DNA of 64,000 bases, from positions 675,402-739,401 of the forward strand of contig NZ_BHXQ01000001.1 in assembly GCF_003990915.1 (NCBI RefSeq), given 5' to 3'. The position numbers and the translations under genes were made by a program. Shown here piece by piece: positions 1 to 9,331 of this stretch. The DNA is from Chryseotalea sanaruensis. GTDB lineage: Bacteria; Bacteroidota; Bacteroidia; Cytophagales; Cyclobacteriaceae. The notes under the pieces are model-generated. The model worked only from the letters and a program-made list of their open reading frames with translations. It was not told the DNA's origin and did no database searches. How positions within the stretch are numbered: the stretch's first letter is position 1; each line of letters starts with the position of its first letter.

Positions 1-3000
1 GTTAGGCAATAGACTGGTTAGGCTATATGATGTTGTTGTGATAGGCAGTGTTGCCAGAGGAGTAAAGTTTAAACCATTGTCTCCTGAAAGTTCCAGTTCT
101 AATGAGGTAGACAAGCGGCCAGTTATCCAGGTTAGTTCTGTTTCGGTATCTGATTTATATGTTGCTTTCAATTCACTAACCAGGCCAGGCGTTGTTGGAT
201 GGTTCAAGTTTAGTTCTTGTATGTCGGCCAAGAAGCTACCATTATAGCCTGTTCCTACATAAAGCTTATCACCAATAGCAAATGAAATGGCATTAGCCCT
301 TGCTCCTGTAATTTGATTTCCTGATTCTACATAGAAATAAATATTATCGGGAGCAACTAAATTAACATTCGTATAGGATGGCGTAAAGGTTGTAGAGACA
401 TCGCCACCAATAATGCGTAATTGATCCAAGAAGTTAGTTGCTGTACCGTCTTTTCTGGGATTGTTCGCATTATATTGTTGTACCCATTCGTTTGTTAAAG
501 CATGATACCTCCAAAATTCTAAAGATGGATTAAGTACTCCACCTAGTCCAACATAACCAATGTTGTTAATGGCAATACCGAACCCCCCACGCACTAAGTT
601 ACCTGGGAAATTTAGTCGCTTCTGCCATTCATTTGCTTCAGGATTGTATTCCCATAACTCACGCGTCATTACTCCGCCAGTTCTGCTAATCATCGTCACG
701 TATCCTTTTCCGTTTGCAGCAAATGAAACAGAACTTAATGCCCCAATATTACCAGCTTCATCGTCAGGGAAATCCGCCAGGGCTGTCCAAGTATTTGTTG
801 CTGGATTAAATGAATAAAAATCTTTCAATCCATTATTGCCTGGTGAGGCCCCTCCGCCTACATAAGCAAGACCATTAATAACAAAACTAAAGGCTTTACT
901 TCTGGCTGCGCCAGGAAAATCAGCAATAGGTGTCCATTCATCGCCTATAGGATCGAAGCGATAAAAGTCATCCAGATAGGCGCCATTATAGCCAAGTCCA
1001 GCATATCCATAAATTCCTATTGCAAAAGCTGAGGCATCATATCGTGCAGCAGGCATGGGTGATTTTGCAATCCATGTACCCTGACTGAAGTTCGGAAGTG
1101 AAACAGTTGCAATTGGTGAGTATTGAGAATAACTCACCTTATCACCTTCGGGGGCACTCGACCTGATCGTATAGCTATATTGAAGTCCCCCCGAGGCGGT
1201 TTTATCAATAAAAAATGTATCCTCAAGCACAGCCAGTTGTTGTAGAAAATTACCACCACCACCAACTCTGTACACAGTATATTGTTGGGTAGCTTTTACG
1301 GTATCTTTCCACTGAATTAATATGTCACGACCTACTACTAGCGCCTCTACATCAAAAACAGGTCTTAGGTTTACAGCACCAGTTTCTATGTGAACAAATT
1401 CTGTAAAGATGGATGAATCAGAAACGCTTATGTTCCTAATGCGAAAGTAGTAGTCTTTGTTCGGTTCTTGCCCATGAACTACAAATGTGCTTTTAGCCGC
1501 GTTAGCAAATGTTGAAAAAGTGGTAGCTGAAGATAAATCTGATAAGTCAGTTACTCTTTGAATTTGAACATTACTCTGAATGGGATTATTCCAGGTCAGT
1601 TCTACTGCATTAGTAAGATTCGGCTGCCGGATTGAAGCAGTTAAATAGGTGGGAGAGGGCATGGAAGAGGTGAGTGTAATTACAGACACCGTGTTTGAAA
1701 AATCACCATATCCTGATAAACTGGAAGACCTTACTTTATAATAATTTGTACTTCCCTGAATTGCATCATGGTCGACATAATTGGCACCTTTTAATGCAGC
1801 TATCTTAATAAAGCCATCTGTTTCATTATTGGAACGAAATACTTCAAACGTTTCATCTCCTGTATATTCCCAACTCAGGTTAACTTTCGAAGGTGATTGA
1901 ACTACAGCTTGAAGATTGGTGATTTGACCTGTATTAGTAGCCGGGATATTGTACGCAAAGATACTCCCAACAGGTTTGTTACCTGCTATTTGTATGTTAC
2001 CAACAATTAGAATTCTTGTATCGCTTATAGGGATAATCTTTTGCACCGAACCGATAATAGAAATAAATGGCAGCATTTCTGGGTTTCCGGTAGAATCTAT
2101 AAATCTTAAACCGTTTTGAGAATTGTTAACTGCTGAGCCCCCATATATAATTGCTCTATTACCGACTTGATAGGTGGTAGTGGTATGGACAAGTGTTTTA
2201 ATCTTTGATTGAAAATTCTTAGGTGAACCATCTGTGTTTAAGTATACTATCTGATCCTGGGTATTCCCTGAGTAGCTACTTGCAATGCGTCCACCAATAA
2301 GTAAACCATCTTCTGTTAATGCTATGCTTCTGGGAACAATACTGGATGGCGGAATACCAGTAGAAATTTTGTCCCACGAAAAATCAGGATATAAATTACC
2401 AGTTTGTGTGAGTGCAATTAGCTTTCCGGGTTGGCCGGCCAAATACGATTTAGAACCTCCGACAATTATTCTGTCATTTGGCAGAATGAGTGCAGCATAT
2501 GGTCTGAAGTCGAGTACTTCAGGTTCGACAAAAAAGGCAGGATCATTTGCTCCATCTTTTTCCAGCATGGCAAGATCGCCTATTAAATTCTCACCATTGC
2601 CTAAATTGAAATCTCCACCTACAAGAATTTTATCGTTTTGCTTTACTTCTAGAATATTAATCTCGCTATATGATTGAATGCTTGTTACAAAAGTTGGATC
2701 ATAAATACCTTGAGGGGATAATCGTACAATTGACTTAGTACCACCTACACCTTCTACTTCCATACCTGGGATGGAAAGGATGATTTTACCGTCTGATTGA
2801 AGTCTAATTTTTGCATTTGGATTTTCCAAGCTTCTTACATTGGTTGGAAACTTAATTGAAGGAGGGGTGAAGGAGGGAATTAATTCACCATTTACATCAA
2901 TCCGTGCTAAAAATGGTTGTCTTGAATTATTAACATAGTAGAAGTTTCCCAGTACTAAAAGCGATCCATCAGCATCTTTCACAGCATCATAAATCGTGGC

Positions 3001-4173
3001 AGGATCTCCTAGTTTAGGCAAAGGAAGAGTGGAGAAGGTACCATCCATATTCAGGTTGAAAAGTGCTTCATTTTTTTGATCAATAACAAGATTATTACCA
3101 CCAAGCCACATGGTACCATCAGGGTGCAATGTAATACTTGAAAGGGTGGCGCTGTTATTACCGTCAGCCAGCGATAAAGGAGTAAAGCCTCCATCTACTG
3201 AGCCATCAGCATTTAATCTGATCAGGGATAATTGACTATTGCCTGAAGCAAGCATTAATTGACCAGATGGCGTTTTTCTTATTTTTTGGAAAGCATTAGA
3301 TGTGGAGTAAACATTAAAAGACTCATCCTTTGTACCATCGCTGTTAAACCTCACTACCCGTGTAACATTCTGATTCCCTTCGAATTCTGTAAAACGACCA
3401 GCTATGATAAACTTTTCATCTTCTACCTGTACTGCAGTGGCTCTAAAAGGTCTGATGTCCGATGGAAAATTGAAAGTTTCGTCTAAAGTACCGTCTGCGT
3501 TAAGTCTCACAATCCCCTTACCCAGACAGTCTGTATAAAGTATTTTATTGTCTGGCGTTATTGTAACAGATGCATCCAGACTGCAGGTTCCTGAGGCCCC
3601 AATATAACTTCCTGCATTTGGATCAAAATTCTCATCAATTGCTCCATTTTCGTTTATGGCAAACAGGTAGCTGGTGGGTTGGTTATTGTAATTATTGTAT
3701 GTACCAAGCAATAAACAGCCTCCATTGGGCTTTTCGAAAATTCTATAGATAGCACCACTTGCACCTGTTCCTCCTGCATTAAAGGTGTTGTCAAGGCTAC
3801 CATCTGCGTTGAGACGCGCCAGGTATTTAACGGGTAATCCATTGTAAGATGTAAAATTTCCGCAAATGAGTATTTTACCATCTGCTTGAATAAAAATATC
3901 ATAAACCAAATCATTGGGACCTTGTCCGGTATCAAACGAATCATCTATAGAACCGTCTACATTAATTCTTAAAATCCTGTTTTTGATTGAAGTTCCTGCA
4001 TAAGAAAAACCACCACCAATTAGAGTCTTCCCATCTGGCTGATGGCGAATAGCTTGTACGTTACCAACTTTAATAAAGCTGGTATTAAAATCAGGATCAA
4101 CCTGTGCTTGTAATTGTGTAAATGCAAATAAATAAATTATTACTGCTAGCGAGTATTTAATAGGGGCGCCCAT
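1..4173 (-). CDS. Giant secreted delta-60/fibronectin/kelch repeat protein, C-terminus outside the window
   Basis: The reading frame is open from an ATG at 4171-4173 to the left edge, giving at least 1391 residues, so the gene is partial at its 3' end. Residues 1-23 form a signal peptide ending TQLQA. From about residue 25 to 750 the protein repeats the delta-60 motif (QADGKILI-GGNF, then RLNADGSLDNTF, every 50-60 residues), which is predicted to form beta-propellers. About 750-1025 looks like fibronectin type III domains (NLSWEYTGD, YYFRIRNIS). About 1025-1300 holds kelch-like repeats (GIAINNIGYVGLGG, FVINGLAYVGGG). Another fibronectin-like domain reaches the edge. This layout is common in surface proteins of Bacteroidota exported by the type IX system, whose C-terminal tag would lie outside the window. 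Function is inferred as adhesion or surface binding. Confidence 0.85.
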   Translation of the reverse strand, partial: MGAPIKYSLAVIIYLFAFTQLQAQVDPDFNTSFIKVGNVQAIRHQPDGKTLIGGGFSYAGTSIKNRILRINVDGSIDDSFDTGQGPNDLVYDIFIQADGKILICGNFTSYNGLPVKYLARLNADGSLDNTFNAGGTGASGAIYRIFEKPNGGCLLLGTYNNYNNQPTSYLFAINENGAIDENFDPNAGSYIGASGTCSLDASVTITPDNKILYTDCLGKGIVRLNADGTLDETFNFPSDIRPFRATAVQVEDEKFIIAGRFTEFEGNQNVTRVVRFNSDGTKDESFNVYSTSNAFQKIRKTPSGQLMLASGNSQLSLIRLNADGSVDGGFTPLSLADGNNSATLSSITLHPDGTMWLGGNNLVIDQKNEALFNLNMDGTFSTLPLPKLGDPATIYDAVKDADGSLLVLGNFYYVNNSRQPFLARIDVNGELIPSFTPPSIKFPTNVRSLENPNAKIRLQSDGKIILSIPGMEVEGVGGTKSIVRLSPQGIYDPTFVTSIQSYSEINILEVKQNDKILVGGDFNLGNGENLIGDLAMLEKDGANDPAFFVEPEVLDFRPYAALILPNDRIIVGGSKSYLAGQPGKLIALTQTGNLYPDFSWDKISTGIPPSSIVPRSIALTEDGLLIGGRIASSYSGNTQDQIVYLNTDGSPKNFQSKIKTLVHTTTTYQVGNRAIIYGGSAVNNSQNGLRFIDSTGNPEMLPFISIIGSVQKIIPISDTRILIVGNIQIAGNKPVGSIFAYNIPATNTGQITNLQAVVQSPSKVNLSWEYTGDETFEVFRSNNETDGFIKIAALKGANYVDHDAIQGSTNYYKVRSSSLSGYGDFSNTVSVITLTSSMPSPTYLTASIRQPNLTNAVELTWNNPIQSNVQIQRVTDLSDLSSATTFSTFANAAKSTFVVHGQEPNKDYYFRIRNISVSDSSIFTEFVHIETGAVNLRPVFDVEALVVGRDILIQWKDTVKATQQYTVYRVGGGGNFLQQLAVLEDTFFIDKTASGGLQYSYTIRSSAPEGDKVSYSQYSPIATVSLPNFSQGTWIAKSPMPAARYDASAFAIGIYGYAGLGYNGAYLDDFYRFDPIGDEWTPIADFPGAARSKAFSFVINGLAYVGGGASPGNNGLKDFYSFNPATNTWTALADFPDDEAGNIGALSSVSFAANGKGYVTMISRTGGVMTRELWEYNPEANEWQKRLNFPGNLVRGGFGIAINNIGYVGLGGVLNPSLEFWRYHALTNEWVQQYNANNPRKDGTATNFLDQLRIIGGDVSTTFTPSYTNVNLVAPDNIYFYVESGNQITGARANAISFAIGDKLYVGTGYNGSFLADIQELNLNHPTTPGLVSELKATYKSDTETELTWITGRLSTSLELELSGDNGLNFTPLATLPITTTSYSLTSLLPN

Positions 4174-4397
4174 AGAAATTTAGATTCAACATCAAAAGTC
4201 GCACTTATTTTTTTTCTAAAAAAGTACCAGAATTGATTTACCAATGAATAAATCCAAATTAACTTTATATAGCAGGTAAAATTGCCTTAACATTAACTCA
4301 CTTAAACTTTAGAAGATTTTAAGAGTCAAGGCAAATCACATAGAAAAGCGGCCACTTTGATTAGTTTAGAAGAGAACGTAATTAAAATCAAATAAAT

Positions 4398-5048
4398 CTA
4401 CTGACCATTCGATCCATTGGCACCAACCTGTAGCATTTGTGCCATTTGCAGGTGATGCTCCAGGTTAGGGATTTTTGCTTCAGCCCATTCTCTTAATCTT
4501 TGTTCACCACCGCTATTGTATAGCGTGCGAAATAATTCAATTGTCTCCTGATGGCTGGCAACCATCAATGTGGCATAGGCTTGATCGAAGTCGTTGCCTT
4601 TCTTCTGCGCTAGCTCATTATATTTATTTTGACTGGTTTCGCTTAGTGCATCAGGAATTGAAATGTTAAGTCCGTCCGCAAAATTCTTTAACTCACTATT
4701 GGCTTTTTCATGATCTATAACCATTGTACGACCAAACTCTATTACCTTAGTTGACGAGCCATTTTGAGTGGCTAGTTTTCCAAGACGAACTTCAAGAAGG
4801 CCACCATCCGAAGCAGTTTTAAAAAATTTAGTATCATCCATTCCATGCATTGAATGCATGTTTGTGCTATCCTCAGTCATGCTATTATTGCCTGCAGTGG
4901 ATTCCCCATTAGTCTTGTCTGAACCGCCAAACCCGGTTTGTTCACCTTTTTCAGATTGAGAATCGAGATCATTGCGTGCATCTCTTCCACATGCAACAGA
5001 CACAGACGCGATTACTGCAAACGCAATTATTTTAGATAAAAATTTCAT
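4398..5048 (-). CDS. DUF4142 family lipoprotein
   Basis: The product is 216 residues. I chose the ATG at 5046-5048 because it starts a classical lipoprotein signal (MKFLSKIIAFAVIASVSVAC) with lipobox SVAC; an upstream in-frame start at 5090 would add 14 residues before it. After a low-complexity Ser/Gly/Asn linker, the second half (FFKTASDGGLLEVRLGKLA, GRTMVIDHEKANSELKNFA, FDQAYATLMVASHQETIELF) matches the DUF4142 helical, ferritin-like domain. It is likely anchored in the outer membrane or periplasm. The biochemical role is unknown; relatives are often stress-induced. It appears to be a single-gene unit. Confidence 0.85.
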   Translation of the reverse strand: MKFLSKIIAFAVIASVSVACGRDARNDLDSQSEKGEQTGFGGSDKTNGESTAGNNSMTEDSTNMHSMHGMDDTKFFKTASDGGLLEVRLGKLATQNGSSTKVIEFGRTMVIDHEKANSELKNFADGLNISIPDALSETSQNKYNELAQKKGNDFDQAYATLMVASHQETIELFRTLYNSGGEQRLREWAEAKIPNLEHHLQMAQMLQVGANGSNGQ

Positions 5049-5273
5049 GCTTACTTTTTTGATAGTTAATGATAGGATTGAGAAAAGCATGCCAGCTTAG
5101 TACTAAGTAGACTAGCTTAAATTGTAAGAGATATTTTAAAAACCTGATGAAAAGTTTTCCCGTGCTGATTTTATCGGGTAAAGAATTCTACTATCTGTTA
5201 TCTGCTTAGCCTAAAGTTTAAATGTAGGAGATAAGACTCTCAGTAAAGCACTGCCACTGAATTTTGGAAAATG

Positions 5274-5660
5274 TTAATCATGAATCTCTGCAGTTACCAT
5301 TGTTCCTTCACGTTTTACGATGAACGTACTTGTCGATTCATTCGAGCAAAAGTGAGCAGTCTTATATGTCGACTTGTTGGGGTTAGGAGAGGGGCGCACT
5401 GTAAAACCATAACATTCTGAATCACCGTTAGATTGCATTTGAATGGTTTCAATCCGTACCCAGTCATATCCATCACCTTCCTTGGATCCCGTACCGATGC
5501 TATCAATTTTAAAGTGATCACCGCTTATCGGTTGACGATGAATAGGCTGACCTTCTGCATTAACCAATACAAATTTTGCCATAGCTTTTCCTGCCAGAAG
5601 ATGCCAGGCGTTTACATCAGTAAGGCGTTGTTTTGCAGTCTTAAAGAAATCTTGAGCCAA
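5274..5660 (-). CDS. Conserved hypothetical protein, N-terminus cut by an in-frame TAG
   Basis: The uninterrupted frame gives 128 residues if translation starts at the TTG codon at 5658-5660. The sequence has a compact conserved look (LTDVNAWHLLAGKAMAKFVL, GDHFKIDSIGTGS, GDGYDWVRIETI, STSTFIVKREGTMVTAEIHD) that I associate with small uncharacterised Bacteroidota proteins. No catalytic motif is obvious. The frame continues upstream without an ATG to a TAG at 5718-5720, and beyond it to an ATG at 5736-5738, so the true gene is probably longer (see the leader entry). It may be a recent pseudogene, may be restarted at TTG, or the TAG may be a sequencing error. Confidence 0.6.
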   Translation of the reverse strand: MAQDFFKTAKQRLTDVNAWHLLAGKAMAKFVLVNAEGQPIHRQPISGDHFKIDSIGTGSKEGDGYDWVRIETIQMQSNGDSECYGFTVRPSPNPNKSTYKTAHFCSNESTSTFIVKREGTMVTAEIHD

Positions 5661-5738
5661 CGATTTCTCTAAAAAATCCCTAGAGCTTGCTGTATCTATC
5701 GCCTTACCATTATGTTGCTAAGGAATCAGTTTTTCCAT
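5661..5738 (-). pseudogene. In-frame leader MEKLIP-stop-QHNGK of the 5274 gene
   Basis: Reading the minus strand from ATG 5736-5738 gives MEKLIP, then TAG at 5718-5720, then QHNGKAIDTASSRDFLEKS directly joined in frame to the downstream protein. The ATG lies 14 bases after the stop codon of the upstream gene (5753-5965), the spacing expected of an operon. This suggests a single nonsense change in an otherwise intact N-terminus. Confidence 0.55.
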
Positions 5739-5752
5739 ATTAATGATAGAAG

Positions 5753-5965
5753 TTAAGCACTAGCATCTTTCTTATCCATTCGCTTAATAGGGATCAGGCT
5801 CTTTTCCTTATCGCTTTTAGATGGTTCATTGTTACCGGAACCATCGTTTTCACCTACATCAGCATCAGATCCCAAATCTCCAGCCGCGCCTTGCCCTGTA
5901 TCAGGAACTGTTTGCTTTGTACGTTCGCTAGGTTTTGCTTGTCCATTACTTTTATGTTTGCTCAT
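5753..5965 (-). CDS. Small hydrophilic disordered protein
   Basis: The product has 70 residues, rich in Lys, Ser, Gly, Asp and Asn, with no hydrophobic core (MSKHKSNGQAKPSERTKQ at the start, IPIKRMDKKDASA at the end). It is probably intrinsically disordered and cytoplasmic. It precedes the interrupted 5274 gene by a short gap and is probably cotranscribed with it. No family was recognised; it could be a stress-related small protein. Confidence 0.55.
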   Translation of the reverse strand: MSKHKSNGQAKPSERTKQTVPDTGQGAAGDLGSDADVGENDGSGNNEPSKSDKEKSLIPIKRMDKKDASA

Positions 5966-6312
5966 AAGAATATCTGTTTAAATTACTAGTTGTGGCAAAA
6001 ATCAATCTAGATAAACTAAATAACTGCTTACATGGATGGGGAAGGATCCATTCGGACAATACCTATAGAATCGTATGCCAATAACAATTAAGCTCAAATG
6101 TTGTGTTGTTACAGCTTAATAGCCGATCGTGAGTTATTTATGACAAACATGTAGGGATTCATTTCCTCAGTGTGTAAGTAAAAGATAATTTATTCTACAA
6201 CATCACCGTGAATGATCAGCGTTGATTTGATTATTAAAAGCGTATTGAATCATTCATGTGTGAAGATTTTATTGGGAGCACAATTGTAGGTCAGAAGCTG
6301 AGCCGGTTTCGT
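5966..6312. other. Intergenic stretch before the putative element
   Basis: I see no convincing gene, RNA or strong terminator here. It is AT-rich chromosome leading up to the CAGTAGA direct repeat at 6313. Confidence 0.5.
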
Positions 6313-6319
6313 CAGTAGA

Positions 6320-6416
6320 GCAGCGTAAACCGTAAGTAGAAATGTCCAGTCGTTTTTAAAAAAAGCGTGTTATTTATCCCAATTCGCGGGAATTCATAAA
6401 AAGTTAAATTGTCCAG
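6320..6416 (+). repeat. Left end of the element: two TGTCCAG boxes
   Basis: Box L1 (6324-6350) ends in TGTCCAGT and contains CCGTAAGT. Box L2 is AGTTAAATTGTCCAG at 6402-6416. Both recur in inverted orientation at 41681-41719. Paired boxes at each end are the usual arrangement of transposase-binding sites in Mu and Tn7-like elements. Confidence 0.62.
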
Positions 6417-6963
6417 CAGTTAGTAAAACACTGATTTTCAATTTGTTAAAGAAAAGATTCGATTCAGGTACGTAGCTGAATTTCAAACCATCTTGTCTGA
6501 TGACATATGTAAATCCGTTGAAATACTAGATAGGTATGTAAAGCCTTAACAGTATTCAACTGCAATTTTTTAATCTTAAAAGCAGAATTAAAAACGTATT
6601 TTCCATTTATTGCGAATGGGGATTTATCTTTTGAGATAATCTCCTCGGAATAGCCAACTTTACTTCGCACTCATTGCGTTTTAAGATATCCTAGTAGGAA
6701 ATGATGCAATGAAATTTGAGAAACACATATCTGTTGATACCTTATTTCTCTTTACTGTATCGATAAATTGACCATAAAAAAAGCACTGTTTGATGTACAA
6801 AAGATAATGGCATTAATTGCAATTCCCTCAGAAGGTAAACGATTAAAAAGCCATGCCTTTGCTTTTCTATGGACAGATAACTTAAGTTTACGTATCTCAC
6901 GTTATTTAAAATAACTCAGTGGTTTCACCACACTTCGCATATGTTTAAATTGATTGTGACATC
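6417..6963. other. Non-coding left subterminal region
   Basis: About 550 bases without a convincing gene. A short minus-strand frame near 6464-6670 starts at GTG and has no recognisable features, so I do not call it. The segment holds no further TGTCCAG box that I can see. Confidence 0.5.
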
Positions 6964-7629
6964 ATGATTTTACCAAACATGACAAGGACTGAGGTTATGG
7001 AGCAGCTCTCTAAAATTGCACCTCAACTATTACAGAAGGGCTTCGCTAAAATGGGCTATTTGAATAAAAAGCCCTTACGCAAACTTCCAAAAAAAATGCG
7101 GAGCAAATACACAATTGAAGGCCAAGAGACGATTGTATACTATTTCCCTCATTTGACAGGATGGTCTGCATGGATCAAATTTAGAATGGATGCAGAAGTT
7201 GCTGGTAAAATCTGGAAAGATTACCCTATGTATGCCTTGGTCGAATGGGTAAATGGTAGTTTTGCAGACATTATTATTCACAGAAAGCATTCGCTTGATC
7301 GATATAACCAACGCTTACACCTAGGGCTAAGTAATGTTTATGATATTCTGGAAGAAATGAGTTATTCAGACTGCCAGAGGGTATATAATTTTAAGGAGGT
7401 TGAAGGAGATCTCAGATTTTTAATTGCTAACTCTCCAAACGGTTTGTTCCTTGGTTTCTTTGACAGAAATAATAGCTATAAGGAGGTCTATACATTTATC
7501 ACCGACCAAATGGTTAAGGATGGGCAGAAGCCAGAACCCACAGATGATCTTATGGAAGCAATCGCTAACCATGAGAAGAAATTAGGCAGAGGAAGTATAA
7601 TTGATGTTCTGCAAATTTTGACCAAGTAG
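6964..7629 (+). CDS. Hypothetical protein with an HSLDRYNQR motif
   Basis: The product is 221 residues, starting at ATG 6964, with no signal peptide or membrane segment. The middle reads ADIIIHRKHSLDRYNQRLHL followed by SNVYDILEEM, then a strand-rich part (LRFLIANSPNGLFLGFFDR, YKEVYTFITDQMV). The His...Arg...Arg plus DIL pattern faintly recalls small RelE-like/DUF4258 ribonuclease-fold toxins; this is only a pattern-level guess. It is the first gene inside the left end of the element, on the strand opposite to its neighbour. Confidence 0.6.
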   Translation: MILPNMTRTEVMEQLSKIAPQLLQKGFAKMGYLNKKPLRKLPKKMRSKYTIEGQETIVYYFPHLTGWSAWIKFRMDAEVAGKIWKDYPMYALVEWVNGSFADIIIHRKHSLDRYNQRLHLGLSNVYDILEEMSYSDCQRVYNFKEVEGDLRFLIANSPNGLFLGFFDRNNSYKEVYTFITDQMVKDGQKPEPTDDLMEAIANHEKKLGRGSIIDVLQILTK

Positions 7630-7672
7630 TTTAGCATTTAAAACTTTGAACTCTGGCATAGGCGATTAAAGC

Positions 7673-8614
7673 CTACGGTCTAAGTATGATCAATTCATGG
7701 TCAAGTGGCACTTCAGTGAATGACTTAAGTTTTGCAAGTTCAGCTGGTCTGCCGACTGGAAAAAAAGTTGCTAACCGAGGCAAACCGCCAAATGGACTTA
7801 CGTGAATCGTGTAGTAAGCGCCTCTGAAGATAAAGTGAATACTGTTGTTCTGGAAAAGTGTCGAGTCACCTGTACTGCCAACTTGTTCAATAATGTCTTT
7901 TAGAAATGAAGGAATCTTTTTGTAGTCGATATTGGTATCGAAGTGATAGGTTTTTCCAAGTTGATATTCTTTTGATAGTTCTGCATAGTGACGAAATATA
8001 ATGTGGATATAACAAAAACTGTCAATGGTGATATCTTTCCCAAAGATTGAAACGGTTTCGCCTGTGTGTCCAAATTCTTCGTAAAACTCTCGTACGAGGT
8101 AGTAAATGAATTTGCTGTGGAGAATAACTGATTTTAAAAGGTAGTCTTTATAGAAACCTCGGATGCCGCGGGTCCTGCAATATCGTTCTAATATTTTTAG
8201 TTGATGGCGATATTCAATTTGTGAATGCTCAATGATAATGTCAGTAGCAGGAGACTCCAGGATAGCTTTCCACGATTGGTGCACGCCCTCTAAGAACTGA
8301 GCATCCTGCATTCGTTCCGCATATGGAATTTCTCCATACATGTCAATAGCTGGCTTATGTCCATTGAGATTTAAATGATAGTTGAGATACGTATGGCGAT
8401 AGTGGTAGTTTCGACATGCTGGGTGACTTTTCGTATCATGAAGATATTCTCCGTCCGGACCTCGCAGAATCGTCATCTTTCTGCACACAAATTCTTCCTC
8501 GGCAAGAGTTAATGCGACTCCATCCGTTACCATTTGTAGAAGTGTTTGCAGCGCTATCTGGAGTGGTGCGCCAAAGTTTTTATCAACAGTTTCGAGGTGA
8601 TCTCTGGAATACAT
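7673..8614 (-). CDS. Hypothetical protein
   Basis: The product is 313 residues from ATG 8612-8614. An upstream in-frame GTG at 8686 is rejected because a perfect -7 box lies between the two starts (8654-8661). No family was recognised. It contains SHPACRNYHYRHTYLNYHL near the N-terminus, EYRHQLKILERYCRTRG in the middle and a strand-rich C-terminus (IHFIFRGAYYTIHVSPFGG, RLATFFPVGRP). There is no signal peptide. It is convergent with the 6964 gene and looks like accessory cargo. Confidence 0.55.
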   Translation of the reverse strand: MYSRDHLETVDKNFGAPLQIALQTLLQMVTDGVALTLAEEEFVCRKMTILRGPDGEYLHDTKSHPACRNYHYRHTYLNYHLNLNGHKPAIDMYGEIPYAERMQDAQFLEGVHQSWKAILESPATDIIIEHSQIEYRHQLKILERYCRTRGIRGFYKDYLLKSVILHSKFIYYLVREFYEEFGHTGETVSIFGKDITIDSFCYIHIIFRHYAELSKEYQLGKTYHFDTNIDYKKIPSFLKDIIEQVGSTGDSTLFQNNSIHFIFRGAYYTIHVSPFGGLPRLATFFPVGRPAELAKLKSFTEVPLDHELIILRP

Positions 8615-8653
8615 TTCAGATAGGCTTATTCGGCCGGTACTCAGCCGCCCTTG

Positions 8654-8661
8654 CAAAGATA
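8654..8661 (-). promoter_or_regulatory. -7 box TATCTTTG for the 7673-8614 gene
   Basis: The minus strand reads TATCTTTG here, an exact match to the Bacteroidota TAnnTTTG consensus. It sits about 40 bases before ATG 8614, and this decides the start of that gene. No clear -33 TTG was found at the ideal distance. Confidence 0.5.
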
Positions 8662-8824
8662 ACGTGAAGACTACAAAATTAAACACTTGATTTTTGCTGA
8701 TTATAGTAGATCGCTGTTAGGTCAGTCCAATAACATTGCAACCTGTCAGGCGCCGAGGTTCTTGTTGAAAAAGTGCTTTCTAAACCAGCCTTACAAAACT
8801 CAAAGGGTATTTCTGAAGCTTATT

Positions 8825-9235
8825 TCAAGGCAGCAACTTGTTACAATATATTTTTGCCAGTGTTGGGTAATATTTCTTTTTGAGGCTGTCTCCAATAGAT
8901 AGAAGAACGTCCTGCTTTCCTTTTAATAAATCAATGATTCGAGATTTTTATGCCGCAATTACCCACATCGGATTAAATTGCGAATAGTCAAAATCTAAGG
9001 GATTTAAAATCCATTGTTCAAGAATACTTAATCCTAGAACCGCATTTAACCTGGGATATTCAAGTGAAGTTTTTAGAAAATGGATCAGCATACAGAAGTT
9101 ATAGAATGTGACATCAACCATTTTGAAGTTGCTGTCTTTATAGGTATTGACTGACTGTGAATGTCCTGCATTCTTGCTACACGATATTTCTTTTTGAACT
9201 ACAGATTCATCAAATAATGGTAGCCGTTTGGGTAT
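8825..9235 (-). pseudogene. Internally deleted relic of a second copy of the 970-residue nuclease-like gene (15251-18163)
   Basis: Reading the minus strand from 9235 gives KRLPLFDESVVQKE, matching KRQALFNESIIQKE at the N-terminus of the intact protein, but the start codon has become ATA. After a large deletion the frame continues with VDVTFYNFCMLIHFL and GLSILEQWILNPLDFDYS, nearly identical to the intact C-terminus. A TAA then replaces the Glu codon after WVIAA, and the homology resumes (RIIDLLKGK, TLAKIY) up to a TGA at 8825-8827. Roughly 840 residues are missing. It shows that a paralogous copy once stood beside the 9332-18163 operon. Confidence 0.85.
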
Positions 9236-9331
9236 ATTTGGGAGTTGTTTGAAGTTGTGGGATCAAGGGTTAGAAAATGAGTATTTTTGTTTGAAGTTAG
9301 TTAGTTCTTATTTTGAGCAGATCAAGCCACC

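Noticed and set aside
6464..6670. 68-codon minus-strand frame inside the left end of the element
   Set aside because: GTG start, no recognisable features, and it lies in an AT-rich non-coding region; most likely chance.
8416..8667. 83-codon plus-strand frame opposite the 7673-8614 gene
   Set aside because: It is the antisense shadow of a better-supported gene with its own promoter.
7673..8686. Considered an RteC-type regulator because of EYRHQL...ERYCRTRG
   Set aside because: The C-terminal RteC signature is absent and the rest does not follow that family.
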